From: an uncultured Arachnia sp.
GTDB lineage: Bacteria; Actinomycetota; Actinomycetes; Propionibacteriales; Propionibacteriaceae
Reading direction: 5' to 3'
Assembly: GCA_947493705.1 (NCBI GenBank)
Contig: CANLSH010000014.1
Span: 1-64,000, forward strand
DNA: 64,000 nt
The notes under the pieces are model-generated. The model ran no database searches and was not told the origin of the DNA. It saw nothing but the letters and a program-made list of their open reading frames with translations. Numbering within the stretch: position 1 is the first letter of the stretch; every line of letters begins with the position of its first letter. Positions 7,229-16,344 of this stretch are shown piece after piece. Made by a program: the position numbers and the translations under genes.

Positions 7229-8953
7229 ATGTCCACAGCGGGAGATCCCACGCAGCCGGAACAGAGTGCTTCATCCCCCAAACTTGAATCCGGCGTTCTT
7301 CCCTCCACGTCGTCCCGGAGCGACCGGCTGAAGCACCTTCGGGGTCTACTGCCCACCAAGGACGACTATCGCTCACTGCCCCGCAGCTGGAAACGTGACA
7401 TGGCCGCAGGCTTCACCGTCGGCATCGTCGCACTGCCTCTGGCGCTGGCCTTCGGGGTGAGCTCAGGTGCGGGAGCAGAGGCTGGTCTCATCACTGCCAT
7501 CGTCGCCGGCTTCGTCGCCGCCGTCTTCGGTGGTTCCCATGTCCAGGTGTCCGGACCCACGGGCGCCATGGTTGTGGTGCTCGGACCCATCGTGGCTCTG
7601 TACGGTGCAGGAGCCCTCGCCGTCGTCTGCCTCATGGCAGGCGTGATGGTTGTCCTTGCAGGACTGTTCCGGCTCGGGGGCCTGGTCTCGGTGATCCCCC
7701 GCCCCGTCATTGAGGGCTTCACGCTTGGAATTGCCGTCATCATCTTCCTCCAACAGGTGCCATCCGCACTCGGGTCAGAAGCCGGTCCCAGCAACAACGC
7801 GGTCATCTCCGCCATCCAATCATTGCCCAGTTCGATCGACGCCACGTTGCTGTCCTCACTGGCACTCGTCGCAGCAGTGGCCGTGCTCATGGTGCTACTC
7901 CCCCGCCTATCGGCGCAGATCCCAGCTTCCCTCGTGGCCATCGTCGTGGCCAGCGTTGCAGCTGTGCTCGTGGACCTTCCGGTGGCGACCATCGGCGCAC
8001 TGCCCGCGGGTCTGCCCGCGCCGACACTGCCCGGAATCGACCCGGAGATTGCCATGAGCCTGCTAGGGCCAGCCGTAGCGGTGGCCATCCTTGCCGCCAT
8101 CGAATCCCTGCTGTCGGTACGTGTTGCAGCCACCATGTCTGATGCGGGCAACTACCTCCCGGACCGGGAGCTTGTGGGGCAGGGCTTGGCCTCACTCGCC
8201 GCCGGATTCTTCGGTGGCATGCCAGCAACGGGAGCCATCGCGCGTACCGCCGTCAATGTTCGCTCCGGCGCCCGGACACGCGTCGCCGCCATCACCCACG
8301 CCTTCGTGCTTCTGGCCGTGGTGTCGATTGGCGCCGCGATCGTCAGCCAAATTCCGCTCGCGGCACTCGCCGGTGTCCTCATGGTCACAGCGGTCCGCAT
8401 GGTGTCGCTGGGACGTGTGCGCCACATTCTGCGGACCAGCCGCTCCGAAGCATGGATTTTTGTCATCACCGCCGCCATCACCGTCAGCTTTGACCTCATC
8501 TACGCCGTGGGGATCGGCATCGTCGCTGCGGCGTTCTTTGCCCTGCGAGCGGTCGCCCGTACCAGCGGTGTGACGCGCGAGAGGCTCACGGGGGAACCAC
8601 AGCCTGGGGACGAGCGGATCGCCCAGTTCGCGCTGGAGGGGGCGCTGTTCTTCGGTGCTGCGGAACGGATGCTGCAGGCCGTGGGTGACGTGCATGACAT
8701 CGACGTGGTCATCATCCGGATGTCGGGACTGCACCTTTTGGACAGCACAGGGGCCGAGCATTTCACCGAGGTCATCACAGCACTGGAGGCCCGCGGCGTC
8801 ACGGTACTCGTGAAGGGACTGCGCGACAGGCACCTTCAGCTCGCCACAAAAATTGGGGTCGTGGCCTCGCTCCGCGTCCAGGAACACTTGTTCGAGACCC
8901 TCGACGAAGCAACCGAACATGCCCGCTCCCACATCCGGCGGCTGAGCCACTGA
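7229..8953 (+). CDS. SulP-family anion transporter with C-terminal STAS domain
   Basis: 574 residues. After a ~50-residue polar tail come 10-14 membrane segments of the SLC26/SulP fold, with GFTVGIVALPLALAFGVSSG and the conserved VSGPTGAMVVV. The C-terminal ~110 residues form a STAS domain with the phosphorylation-type motif LDSTGAEH. SulP proteins carry sulphate, bicarbonate, dicarboxylates or other anions; the substrate cannot be read from sequence, and the absence of a neighbouring carbonic anhydrase or sulphate-assimilation gene gives no hint. The start has GAAGGAA upstream. A 160-bp gap separates it from the NO-reductase operon, so it probably has its own promoter. Confidence 0.9.
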   Translation: MSTAGDPTQPEQSASSPKLESGVLPSTSSRSDRLKHLRGLLPTKDDYRSLPRSWKRDMAAGFTVGIVALPLALAFGVSSGAGAEAGLITAIVAGFVAAVFGGSHVQVSGPTGAMVVVLGPIVALYGAGALAVVCLMAGVMVVLAGLFRLGGLVSVIPRPVIEGFTLGIAVIIFLQQVPSALGSEAGPSNNAVISAIQSLPSSIDATLLSSLALVAAVAVLMVLLPRLSAQIPASLVAIVVASVAAVLVDLPVATIGALPAGLPAPTLPGIDPEIAMSLLGPAVAVAILAAIESLLSVRVAATMSDAGNYLPDRELVGQGLASLAAGFFGGMPATGAIARTAVNVRSGARTRVAAITHAFVLLAVVSIGAAIVSQIPLAALAGVLMVTAVRMVSLGRVRHILRTSRSEAWIFVITAAITVSFDLIYAVGIGIVAAAFFALRAVARTSGVTRERLTGEPQPGDERIAQFALEGALFFGAAERMLQAVGDVHDIDVVIIRMSGLHLLDSTGAEHFTEVITALEARGVTVLVKGLRDRHLQLATKIGVVASLRVQEHLFETLDEATEHARSHIRRLSH

Positions 8954-9121
8954 GCCTATTTCCCCGGATGCGCCCGTGTCACCCGGGCGGTGTTGTGAGG
9001 GGGATCGAGTTCCCCTCGGCGCTGCGTTGGAAAGACAGGCCTGGTAGAGGCAAGTTCGCGGCGCAGCACCATACTGCTGGACCAGGCTGGTTCTGAGAGG
9101 CTGGCCACCGCCAGAACCTGA

Positions 9122-9637
9122 TCACTCCGTGGGCGGGTAAGTGAGACGCGTTCCGTCGACGACGGCGAAGGGGCGCAACGTCGCTTCATTGAGTCGGCCA
9201 TCCGGCATGATGTGCTGTACCTCGTGGCCCCGTACGATCATTGCTTCCGCCACCATGGAGCGGTGACACCTCCACCACACGGCCTCGGCGCACATGATGG
9301 CCACGGTATTGTCACCGGTACGGTCGATGAGCAGCTGTAGGGCCTCGTTGAACTCGGGTGTCTGCATGTAGTCGGCGTAGCCGCGAAACGACGCGTTGCG
9401 CCATCCCATGTTGGGCGAATCACCACGTGTGTGCCGCAAACCACCGAGCCCCTTGTTGTAGTCGTGGTCGATACCGAACGGCGCCAGAGACCCGGGCAGC
9501 GAGTCCACGTTGTACTGCGGGTTCGTTCGCGACCGCGGCACGGTGCGAATGTCCATGAGGCAGTCCACCCCGTGGGACTGCAGCAACGCGACGAATTCGT
9601 CCAACGGGTGAGTCGAGTGTCCGATCGTGTAAAGCAT
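9122..9637 (-). CDS. DUF488 family protein (second copy)
   Basis: 171 residues starting MLYTIGHSTHPLDEF, the standard DUF488 opening, with MDIRTVPRSRTNPQYN, YNKGLGGLRHTRGDSPN and WWRCHRSMVAEAM. It resembles the compact, widespread form of the family more closely than the copy at 1848-2450. It lies 11 bp downstream of the YggS gene on the same strand and is probably co-transcribed with it. Biochemical role is unknown. Confidence 0.85.
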   Translation of the reverse strand: MLYTIGHSTHPLDEFVALLQSHGVDCLMDIRTVPRSRTNPQYNVDSLPGSLAPFGIDHDYNKGLGGLRHTRGDSPNMGWRNASFRGYADYMQTPEFNEALQLLIDRTGDNTVAIMCAEAVWWRCHRSMVAEAMIVRGHEVQHIMPDGRLNEATLRPFAVVDGTRLTYPPTE

Positions 9638-9648
9638 GCCTGCCTCCG

Positions 9649-10371
9649 TCAGCCGGTGATGCCGGGCCAGTAGTCATTCGGGTCCAGCCTGTCGCCAAAG
9701 ATGGCTTGGCCCACTCGCACACAGGTGGCGCCGTGTTCAATGGCCAGTTCGAAGTCCCCTGACATCCCCATGGAGAGTTCCTCCCATCCCCCACCGTCGG
9801 CGTCCTGGAGTTCACGCTGTACGTCGCGCATCACGTCGAAACAAGCGGCGACGCGCACGTGATCATCCGTGAACAACGCGAGTGTCATGAGGCCACGGAC
9901 ATCCAGCGCGTCGAAGGACAAGAGTTCGCGTGTGAACGTCGTCATCTCGCCCGGCGGTAGCCCAAATTTCTGATCCTCGTCGGATGAGTTGATCTGCACG
10001 AGAACCTCGAGACGTCTGCCCTCCCGCTGAAGACGTTTGTCCAGTTCCCTGGCCACGCGCAGCGAGTCCAACGCTTGGAACTCGCTGGCGAAGCGCGCAA
10101 CGTCTCGGGCCTTGTTGGTCTGCAGGTGACCGATGACAGCCCACTCGATGTCCTCTACCCCGGAGAGCACCTCCGCCTTGGCTGATGCCTCCTGCACCTT
10201 GTTCTCACCGAAGCGCCTGTAGCCCGCGGCATGAGCCTCCAGGACCGTTTCGGGGGTCTTCGTCTTTGACACGGGCAGGAGACGAATCTCGTCGGCCCGA
10301 CGGTCGACGCGAGCAGCCGCCTCGGCCATCCTCCGCTCAATGACGGCGAGATTGGATGCGACAGAACTCAT
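9649..10371 (-). CDS. yggS: YggS-type pyridoxal-phosphate homeostasis protein
   Basis: 240 residues, full length for the YggS/PROSC family. The PLP-binding lysine is in LLPVSKTKTPE near residue 36, and FGENKVQEA, WAVIGHLQTNKAR and GMSGDFELAIEHG are family signatures. The protein is a single TIM-barrel domain without catalytic activity that buffers free PLP and affects amino- and keto-acid balance. In many actinobacteria it lies in the division cluster near sepF; here it is instead paired with a DUF488 gene. The start follows a short leader, and a small membrane-protein gene is divergent. Confidence 0.92.
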   Translation of the reverse strand: MSSVASNLAVIERRMAEAAARVDRRADEIRLLPVSKTKTPETVLEAHAAGYRRFGENKVQEASAKAEVLSGVEDIEWAVIGHLQTNKARDVARFASEFQALDSLRVARELDKRLQREGRRLEVLVQINSSDEDQKFGLPPGEMTTFTRELLSFDALDVRGLMTLALFTDDHVRVAACFDVMRDVQRELQDADGGGWEELSMGMSGDFELAIEHGATCVRVGQAIFGDRLDPNDYWPGITG

Positions 10372-10430
10372 GCTCCATGACTACACCATTGAGTCAACTT
10401 CGAGGAAGTATCGGATGTAGCCTGTAGCGC

Positions 10431-10778
10431 ATGAGCCAGGACCCGACGGAACGCGACGAGATGGAATCCCTGCTCGCCGCGCGCCAGGAGTTGGGCCCCG
10501 CGATGGAACCTGCCCTGGTGGATTCCTTCGCGGACAAGATCATCGCGGAGGTGCGGCGCCAAACACATGAGGAACGACAGGCTGCGGTGCATGCCGAGGC
10601 CGGCGGCAAAGCCAGCACCGGCGCGCAGCTCACCCTGGCCATCGTGTCCCTGGTGATGGCGATCCCCTTGACAGGAATCGCGCTGGGGACAGGGTTTGCA
10701 TGGATGGCGGTCGTGACGTGGACAGGCATCGTGCTCGTGAACTTCGCCTTTGCACTGCGTCATCGCAGCCGGCCGTGA
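10431..10778 (+). CDS. Small two-helix membrane protein
   Basis: 115 residues. The charged N-terminal ~60 residues (RQELGPAMEPALVDSFADKI then EVRRQ) probably form a cytoplasmic helix, followed by two membrane helices (~65-85 and 88-108) and a basic tail. This plan is common in small actinobacterial proteins of unknown function. It is transcribed divergently from yggS with only about 60 bp between starts. I do not recognise a named domain. Confidence 0.65.
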   Translation: MSQDPTERDEMESLLAARQELGPAMEPALVDSFADKIIAEVRRQTHEERQAAVHAEAGGKASTGAQLTLAIVSLVMAIPLTGIALGTGFAWMAVVTWTGIVLVNFAFALRHRSRP

Positions 10779-10945
10779 CACCACGCTGAGCATCAGCCCC
10801 CCAGCTCTGTGCCGTTCGAGCCCGGGTAATTACAACCTTCGACGGTGCTCACGCGACATCGGTGCCCGTTCCAGCGCTGCTCGCGGTGTGGGGTGCCTCT
10901 GCTGCCCAATAGGCTACGAGTCGACGTGGGACGGAGAACCAGGTG

Positions 10946-12403
10946 ATGACTGACATGATGATCTGCCGGGCGCGGCTCGTCCCCCAATTTTCGGATCCTG
11001 TGGCGTCCGAGCTGGTGGATGTCACTGTGCAAGGCGGAGTCATCACCAGCATTTCACCACATCAGCGAATGCGTGCGGGCGCCATTGATGCGGATGGAGC
11101 GGTGCTTCTGCCAGGCCTGTGGGACGCTCATGTCCACTTCAGCACCCATGCGCTGCTGGCCGAATGTCTCCAGTTGCCTGCCGAGGATGCTCGGACCGAG
11201 ATCCTCGGTCGTGTGCGGAAAGAACTGGCTCTTCGGGAGGCCGGCGGTCTTCTGGTGGGATTCGGATACCGCAGCGCCACCTGGCCCGAGGAACCCACCG
11301 CGGCAGTCCTTGATGACTTGTCTATGCAACCGATCATCCTCGTCGCCAGCGATTTGCATTCCGTGTGGTGCAATTCGTCCGGTCTGGTGGCCGTCGGAGC
11401 CCCCGAACATGCGACGGGACTGCTGAGGGAAGAAGAGGCCTTCACCGCAATGCTGCATCTCATGGCGACCGAGACGGGCCATGTGGATGCTCTCGTGCGT
11501 GGCGCCCAACGGCGTGCGGCTGCGCTGGGTGTCGTGGGTGTGGTGGACATGGAAATGTCCTGGGGTGTGGGTACCTGGCAGCGTCGGGCTGCCTCCTCAC
11601 CATCGCTCCAGCGCGTGGAAGTGGCCACCTATCCCGATGATCTTGACCGACTCATAGCGCTGGGTCTGCGTACTGGTGATCTTCTGGGCGAGCGGCTGAG
11701 CGTGGGGCCACTCAAGATCATTTCGGACGGCTCGCTGAGCTCGCGGACGGCGCATTGTATTTCTCCCTACCCTCATCCCATCGACGGTTCTCCCCATGGT
11801 CTCGCCAACCATTCACCACAGGAGATTGTGTCGCTGCTGGCCCGGGCAACCGGCAATGGCATTGAGTGCGCCATCCACGCGATTGGGGACCGTGCGTGTC
11901 GTGACGCCCTGGATGCGTTTGAGGCGGTGGGCGCCGCAGGGACGGTCGAACATGCGCAACTCGTCCACCCGGAAGATCTGCACCGGTTCGCAACACTCGG
12001 CGTGGGCGCAAGTGTCCAGCCAGCACACCTGATCGAGGACGAAGCTGTGCTGGATGAGGTCTGGCCCACATCCACGGATCGGGCCTTCGCGCTCCGAACC
12101 CTGCTCGATGCGGGGGCGCAACTCCGGTTAGGATCGGACGCACCCGTATCTCCCCTCAACCCGTGGTTGGCGATGCATGTGGCTGTCAACCAGCCGCATC
12201 GAGCCGAGCAGGCGTTGACGCCACACGAAGCGCTCGCAGCCAGCACACGGAACCGGGTAGCCGTCGGAGCGTCGGCAGATCTCGTCCTCACCTCAATGAC
12301 ACCTTCCGCGTTCAGCCGAGGAGACTTCTTGTCCCATGACTCCCGGATGACCGTTGTTGCTGGAGTCGTCACGCACGAAACCGCTGACGCCGTATCCGGA
12401 TAG
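10946..12403 (+). CDS. Amidohydrolase (YtcJ-like)
   Basis: About 485 residues of the amidohydrolase superfamily, YtcJ/DUF3369-like branch. The N-terminal beta-sandwich leads to the metal-binding motif LPGLWDAHVHFSTH, followed by KIISDGSLSSRTA, AIHAIGDRACRDAL and the C-terminal LGSDAPVSPLNPW. These give the HxH, later His residues and Asp expected of a metal-dependent hydrolase. The substrate is unknown; family members cleave C-N bonds in N-acyl or cyclic amide compounds. In-frame GTG (10943) and ATG codons crowd the start; ATG 10946 was preferred because GGAG lies about nine bases upstream. It appears to be transcribed alone. Confidence 0.85.
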   Translation: MTDMMICRARLVPQFSDPVASELVDVTVQGGVITSISPHQRMRAGAIDADGAVLLPGLWDAHVHFSTHALLAECLQLPAEDARTEILGRVRKELALREAGGLLVGFGYRSATWPEEPTAAVLDDLSMQPIILVASDLHSVWCNSSGLVAVGAPEHATGLLREEEAFTAMLHLMATETGHVDALVRGAQRRAAALGVVGVVDMEMSWGVGTWQRRAASSPSLQRVEVATYPDDLDRLIALGLRTGDLLGERLSVGPLKIISDGSLSSRTAHCISPYPHPIDGSPHGLANHSPQEIVSLLARATGNGIECAIHAIGDRACRDALDAFEAVGAAGTVEHAQLVHPEDLHRFATLGVGASVQPAHLIEDEAVLDEVWPTSTDRAFALRTLLDAGAQLRLGSDAPVSPLNPWLAMHVAVNQPHRAEQALTPHEALAASTRNRVAVGASADLVLTSMTPSAFSRGDFLSHDSRMTVVAGVVTHETADAVSG

Positions 12404-12477
12404 GATGGCAAACCGACAACGTCGTACTGAATCGACGCCGTAGCCGGACAATGGTCTCCACCGAAAAGAGCAATGTC

Positions 12478-12786
12478 ATGCGATCACAACGTCACAAAAG
12501 CACCAACGACGAGAACGGCCCCATGAATCACGGAGTCGAGGGCAATCCCGACGAGCCCGCAACGGAGCCCGGCTCCGCAACCTCGACGTCCGCGGAATGG
12601 AAGGTCCCGACTTCCACAGAGCCCGCCACGGATGAGCCAGCAGGCCACGCCAGTGCGCCGGATGCCTCTCCCCTTCTGGAGCAGGAGGATGCCGATCCAA
12701 CCGGTGGATCGGATGGCTTCTGGCGCGAAGGTGGAGCGATCAGCGGGAAGACGTCCAACTCGCAGCAGATCCCTCCGCAACAGTAG
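12478..12786 (+). CDS. Small acidic, probably disordered protein
   Basis: Up to 102 residues rich in Pro, Glu, Asp, Ser and Thr, with no hydrophobic core and no recognised domain. The start is uncertain (in-frame ATGs at 12451, 12478 and 12523; 12478 has AAAAGAG upstream). Codon-position composition looks coding, and a similar short acidic ORF follows 46 bp downstream on the same strand. It could be a hypothetical protein of the kind often annotated in actinobacteria. Function unknown. Confidence 0.45.
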   Translation: MRSQRHKSTNDENGPMNHGVEGNPDEPATEPGSATSTSAEWKVPTSTEPATDEPAGHASAPDASPLLEQEDADPTGGSDGFWREGGAISGKTSNSQQIPPQQ

Positions 12787-12832
12787 GGACATCGGCCACA
12801 TTCGTCATTCCAGCCAAGAGAGAAGAACAGCC

Positions 12833-12988
12833 ATGACCGACCAGATGCCCATCAATCAGAACGTCTCCGAACAGCGCCTCGTTGAGGAGCTCACCGGCAC
12901 CACTGTTCCGCCGGATGTGCCGGAGGACGACGATCCCATCGAGCCGGGGGATCCGCAACCGGAGAACGACGACGAACGCTCCACATAG
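12833..12988 (+). CDS. 51-residue acidic protein
   Basis: Starts at an ATG preceded by AGAGAGAAGAA. The product is very acidic, with PEDDDPIEPGDPQPENDDE near the C-terminus, and a polar N-terminus (INQNVSEQRLVEELTG) that may form one helix. It is short and unrecognised; conservation would be needed to prove it is a gene. It follows another acidic ORF on the same strand. Confidence 0.4.
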   Translation: MTDQMPINQNVSEQRLVEELTGTTVPPDVPEDDDPIEPGDPQPENDDERST

Positions 12989-13097
12989 AAGGTTCGGAGG
13001 ATCTCCGTCGGGTTGAGCTCAGGCAATTCAGCAGGCAGTCCGGTCATGGTGGAACATCAATCGGAGAGAGGTCCACTGCTGATTGATGTTGTGCGCA

Positions 13098-13718
13098 TCA
13101 CTCAAAAGGAGAAGGATCTCCTGCTCCCTGCCGCAGCACGACTGGCTCATCCCCTGTCATGTCCACCACCGTCGTTGGCTCGGAAACAACGTCGCCGGAG
13201 TCAAGGACGGCATCCACCTCATGATCCAACAACTCCTTGATGGCCCACCCGTCCGTGGGTGACTCGTCCTCTCCAGGAAGCAGCAGGGTGGAGCTCAACA
13301 TGGGCTCCCCCAGTGCTTCCAGCAGAGCCTGCACGGTGCGATGTTGAGGTATGCGCACACCGACAGAGCGCTTCTTCGGATGCTGCATCATCTTCGGGAC
13401 CTCGCGGGTGGCAGGAAGAATGAAGGTGTAACTGCCGGGCGTGACAGATTTGATGGATCGGAACACCCAGTTGTCCATGTCCACGTATGCGCCCAATTTC
13501 GCGAACTCATCCACCACGAGCGTGAAGTGGTGTTTGTCGTCCAACTGTCTGATCCGTTTGATGCGTGCGATCCCTTCAGCATTGCCGAGCACGCAGCCCA
13601 AGGCGTAACCGGAATCCGTGGGATATGCCACAAGGCCTCCGTCGGTGAGGATGCGCACAATCTGTCTGATGCTGCGCGGTTGTGGATTCTGTGGATGCAC
13701 GTCGTAGTACTGAGCCAT
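13098..13718 (-). CDS. yciO: YciO/YrdC/Sua5-family protein, putative threonylcarbamoyl-AMP synthase
   Basis: 206 residues of the YrdC fold, closest to the YciO branch. Seen are GGLVAYPTDSGYALGC (substrate pocket), KRIRQLDDKHHFTLVV, PGSYTFILPATREVPK and KRSVGVRIPQHR. TsaC/Sua5 enzymes make threonylcarbamoyl-AMP for tRNA t6A synthesis; YciO proteins share the fold but their in vivo role is less clear. No tsaB/D/E gene is near. ATG at 13718 opens directly on AQYYDVHPQ. Expect a separate, canonical tsaC elsewhere in the genome. Confidence 0.85.
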   Translation of the reverse strand: MAQYYDVHPQNPQPRSIRQIVRILTDGGLVAYPTDSGYALGCVLGNAEGIARIKRIRQLDDKHHFTLVVDEFAKLGAYVDMDNWVFRSIKSVTPGSYTFILPATREVPKMMQHPKKRSVGVRIPQHRTVQALLEALGEPMLSSTLLLPGEDESPTDGWAIKELLDHEVDAVLDSGDVVSEPTTVVDMTGDEPVVLRQGAGDPSPFE

Positions 13719-13747
13719 GAGTCCAGACTAGGTGCTTGGGTGGTTGT

Positions 13748-14149
13748 TCACTCCTCGTTGCCGGCAATGACTGAGACAACCTGTGCGGTTCCGGTTGCCG
13801 AGAGCGGCAAGGTGTTGATCCCAATCATGCTGAGGAACCGGGTGGAATGTTCTCCAGTGACACTCACTGTGATCAACCCGTTCGGCTCGGCCGATGCTGT
13901 ACTTGAAAGCGATGTTGCAGCCACATAGCCGTTGGCAGCTTGTTCGGCCCGGACCACATCTGGTCTCGCTCGTCCCTCCACCACCACGAGGTACTGCCCT
14001 CCGGCACGAGCTGCCTCCTGCGCCACGGCACGCGCCTCCTGTTCGGCGGCTGCGTGTCCTGAAAGATCCACTCCCAGACCGATGCTCAGGATGAAAGCAG
14101 GCATGACGAGTGCAGTCCAGACTGCGAGCGAACCCCTTTCATCGACCAC
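13748..14149 (-). CDS. TadG-like pilus-assembly protein
   Basis: 133 residues from a GTG that begins one base after the stop of the upstream gene, with GGGGA at good spacing. The N-terminus DERGSLAVWTALVMPAFILS is the class-IV-prepilin-like membrane segment of TadG/TadE proteins, followed by an Ala-rich helix (AAEQEARAVAQEAARAGGQY) and a beta-rich secreted part. It is the last of three consecutive small pseudopilin-type genes. The function is inferred to be in a Flp/Tad secretion or pilus system, but no TadA, TadB or TadC gene is in the window on either side. Confidence 0.7.
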   Translation of the reverse strand: MVDERGSLAVWTALVMPAFILSIGLGVDLSGHAAAEQEARAVAQEAARAGGQYLVVVEGRARPDVVRAEQAANGYVAATSLSSTASAEPNGLITVSVTGEHSTRFLSMIGINTLPLSATGTAQVVSVIAGNEE

Positions 14150-14150
14150 G

Positions 14151-14600
14151 TCATCGTCCCCGATACGTGTCAACAGGTGATGTCCGCATCTCTGAGATCT
14201 GACGTTGTTGTGGAAATCCCGGCAGCACCACATCGTGTTCCACGACGCACGTGACGGTGACCGAGATTGCTGCGGGAACCCCCAGCGCCGCGCTCAGCGC
14301 GGATGTGTCGACGGTGATCCACTGACTCCTGCAGGAGACGCCAGCGTCTTGGAGCGCCAGACCAGCCGCAGATTCTGCAGCCGTACGAGCGCTGCCGGGT
14401 GATCTCTCGAGAGATGCTGCCCGTGCAGCCTGCGACGCTGAAGCGCCGACTGCCTGTTGGGCCAGTGCGTCGCGCGCCAGGACAAGCACCAGCGCGACGA
14501 AGAGGACCAGCGCCGGAATGATGATGGTGGCCTCGATTGCCGCGGCATGTCCTCTGTCACGAGGTGATATCCGGCGTGGTCCGCCGCCATGGCGCATCAT
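14151..14600 (-). CDS. TadE-like pseudopilin
   Basis: 149 residues. After a basic start (HGGGPRRISPRDRG) comes HAAAIEATIIIPALVLFVAL, the TadE-type membrane anchor with the conserved Glu near the prepilin cleavage region, then an Ala/Ser/Gln-rich helix and a secreted domain with two Cys that could form a disulphide. Its ATG overlaps the stop of the upstream gene (TGATG), and the TadG-like gene follows after one base, so all three are co-translated. Confidence 0.7.
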   Translation of the reverse strand: MMRHGGGPRRISPRDRGHAAAIEATIIIPALVLFVALVLVLARDALAQQAVGASASQAARAASLERSPGSARTAAESAAGLALQDAGVSCRSQWITVDTSALSAALGVPAAISVTVTCVVEHDVVLPGFPQQRQISEMRTSPVDTYRGR

Positions 14601-14962
14601 GAGCGCGTCAATCGTTCGGTGGGTACCTCGGCGGTCTTGCTCACCGCGGGCGTGATTCCGGGCAGCAGTGCCTGAGAAGTGCCGCGTACTGTCACCGTGG
14701 TGAGAACGGCTCCCCGGGATACGAGGACCTCAATGTTGTCCAAAGAACCATTGGTGGCAGCCTCTCTAGCGACGGACTCCCCCGCTGCTTCAGATCCCTT
14801 CATCACCGCGGACACGCGTGCACCATCCTGCGCGGCAGCCAGGGCGGAGGCGTCGGCCCACGCCACCAGAGCCCATTGCAGCGTGAGGAGGAGCATCCCG
14901 AAGGCGACGGGGAACAACAGCGTCACCTGCACACCGTTGCTGAGCCCTCGCTGGTCACGCAT
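14597..14962 (-). CDS. TadE/TadF-like pseudopilin, first of three
   Basis: 121 residues from an ATG at 14962. RDQRGLSNGVQVTLLFPVAF resembles the TadE/F anchor, followed by AWADASALAAAQDGARVSA, typical of the amphipathic helix after the anchor, and a short beta-rich C-terminus. It heads a coupled trio of pseudopilin genes. The nearest downstream gene on this strand is a YciO-like gene, so the trio appears to be detached from the usual tad motor operon. Confidence 0.65.
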   Translation of the reverse strand: MRDQRGLSNGVQVTLLFPVAFGMLLLTLQWALVAWADASALAAAQDGARVSAVMKGSEAAGESVAREAATNGSLDNIEVLVSRGAVLTTVTVRGTSQALLPGITPAVSKTAEVPTERLTRS

Positions 14963-15113
14963 CGTCCCATGCTGCCACCTCCACCGACACAGGTGAAGGG
15001 ACCGTGCGGAAGTTGTGGACAACTTGGTCTCGTCCCGCTCACCCCCGCACCACTGCTCAGCGGCGTGGTGCAATAGTCTTGAGTTGAGAACAATTTCCTA
15101 GGAAAGGTATCCA

Positions 15114-16334
15114 ATGGTCAAGAAGGTCGCCATCCTCACAGCGGGTGGCTTCGCACCGTGCCTCTCGTCCGCCATCGGCGGGCTGATCGAGCGCTACAGC
15201 GAAATCGCTCCGGAAGTGGAGATCATTGCCTACCGACACGGCTATCAGGGGCTGTTGCAGGGAGACTTTCTTGAGGTCACCGATATGGTGCGCCAAAAGG
15301 CAGGGCTCCTGCACAAGTTCGGCGGTTCCCCTGTCGGCAACTCGCGCGTGAAACTGACCAATGTCAAAGACCTGGTCAAGCGCGGCTTGGTCGAGGAGGG
15401 TGCCGACCCGCTGAAGGTGGCAGCTGACCGTCTCGAGGCTGACGGCGTTGATGTCCTCCACACCATCGGCGGCGACGACACCAACACCACCGCCGCCGAT
15501 CTCGCAGCGTTTCTTGCCGATCACGACTACCCCCTCACGGTCGTCGGTCTCCCCAAGACCATCGACAACGACGTCATTCCCATTCGTCAGTCGCTGGGTG
15601 CCTGGACTGCGGCCGAACAGGGCTCGGTCTTTGCCGAGAACATCGTGGCCGAGCACAACTCGGGGTCACGCATGCTCATCATCCATGAGGTCATGGGCCG
15701 CCACTGTGGCTGGCTGACGGCCGCCACCGCAGCCGAGTACCGGAAGTGGCTCAAGGCCCAGGACTGGGCTCCGGAGATCGGGCTCAGCCAAGAGGCCTGG
15801 GATGTGCACGCCGTGTATGTGCCGGAGGCAGTCATCGACATCAAGGCCGAAGGCGATCGTCTGAAGAAGATCATGGATGAGGTGGGCAATGTCACCATCT
15901 TCCTGTCCGAGGGGGCCGGCTTGGACACCATTGTTGCGGAGACTGAGGCCTCCGGTGAGAAAGTCCCACGTGATCCCTTCGGTCACGTGAGGCTCGACAA
16001 ACTCAATCCGGGCAAATGGTATGCCAGCAAGTTCGCTGATCGCCTGGAGGCGGAGAAGGTGATGGTGCAGAAGTCCGGGTACTTCGCCCGCTCCGCTGCC
16101 GCCAATGCAGAGGATCTGGCCCTGATCAAGCGCTTCACCGACATGGCCGTGGACTGTGCCCTCCGCGGAGAATCCGGCGTCATTGGTGAGGACGAGGAGA
16201 ACGACAACAAACTGTCCGCTATCGCCTTCAATCGGATCGCCGGAGGCAAGGTCTTCGACATCACCACCGACTGGTTCGTGGAGATGCTGCACGAAACCGG
16301 ACAGGGCACGCCCGAGGCTGCTCCCACTCACTGA
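15114..16334 (+). CDS. pfp: Pyrophosphate-type 6-phosphofructokinase
   Basis: 406 residues. It phosphorylates fructose 6-phosphate in glycolysis and, in PPi-dependent forms, works reversibly. The phosphate-donor loop reads GGDDTNT (residues ~120-126); the second Asp in GGDD is the mark of PPi-dependent enzymes where ATP enzymes have Gly. The catalytic PKTIDND lies near 145 and the GSRM / MGRHCGWL substrate loops follow. It is the length of the actinobacterial PPi-PFK group. AGGAAAGG precedes the ATG. It is monocistronic, with a strong hairpin right after the stop. Confidence in donor specificity rests on that Asp. Confidence 0.92.
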   Translation: MVKKVAILTAGGFAPCLSSAIGGLIERYSEIAPEVEIIAYRHGYQGLLQGDFLEVTDMVRQKAGLLHKFGGSPVGNSRVKLTNVKDLVKRGLVEEGADPLKVAADRLEADGVDVLHTIGGDDTNTTAADLAAFLADHDYPLTVVGLPKTIDNDVIPIRQSLGAWTAAEQGSVFAENIVAEHNSGSRMLIIHEVMGRHCGWLTAATAAEYRKWLKAQDWAPEIGLSQEAWDVHAVYVPEAVIDIKAEGDRLKKIMDEVGNVTIFLSEGAGLDTIVAETEASGEKVPRDPFGHVRLDKLNPGKWYASKFADRLEAEKVMVQKSGYFARSAAANAEDLALIKRFTDMAVDCALRGESGVIGEDEENDNKLSAIAFNRIAGGKVFDITTDWFVEMLHETGQGTPEAAPTH

Positions 16335-16344
16335 TTCACGCCAC

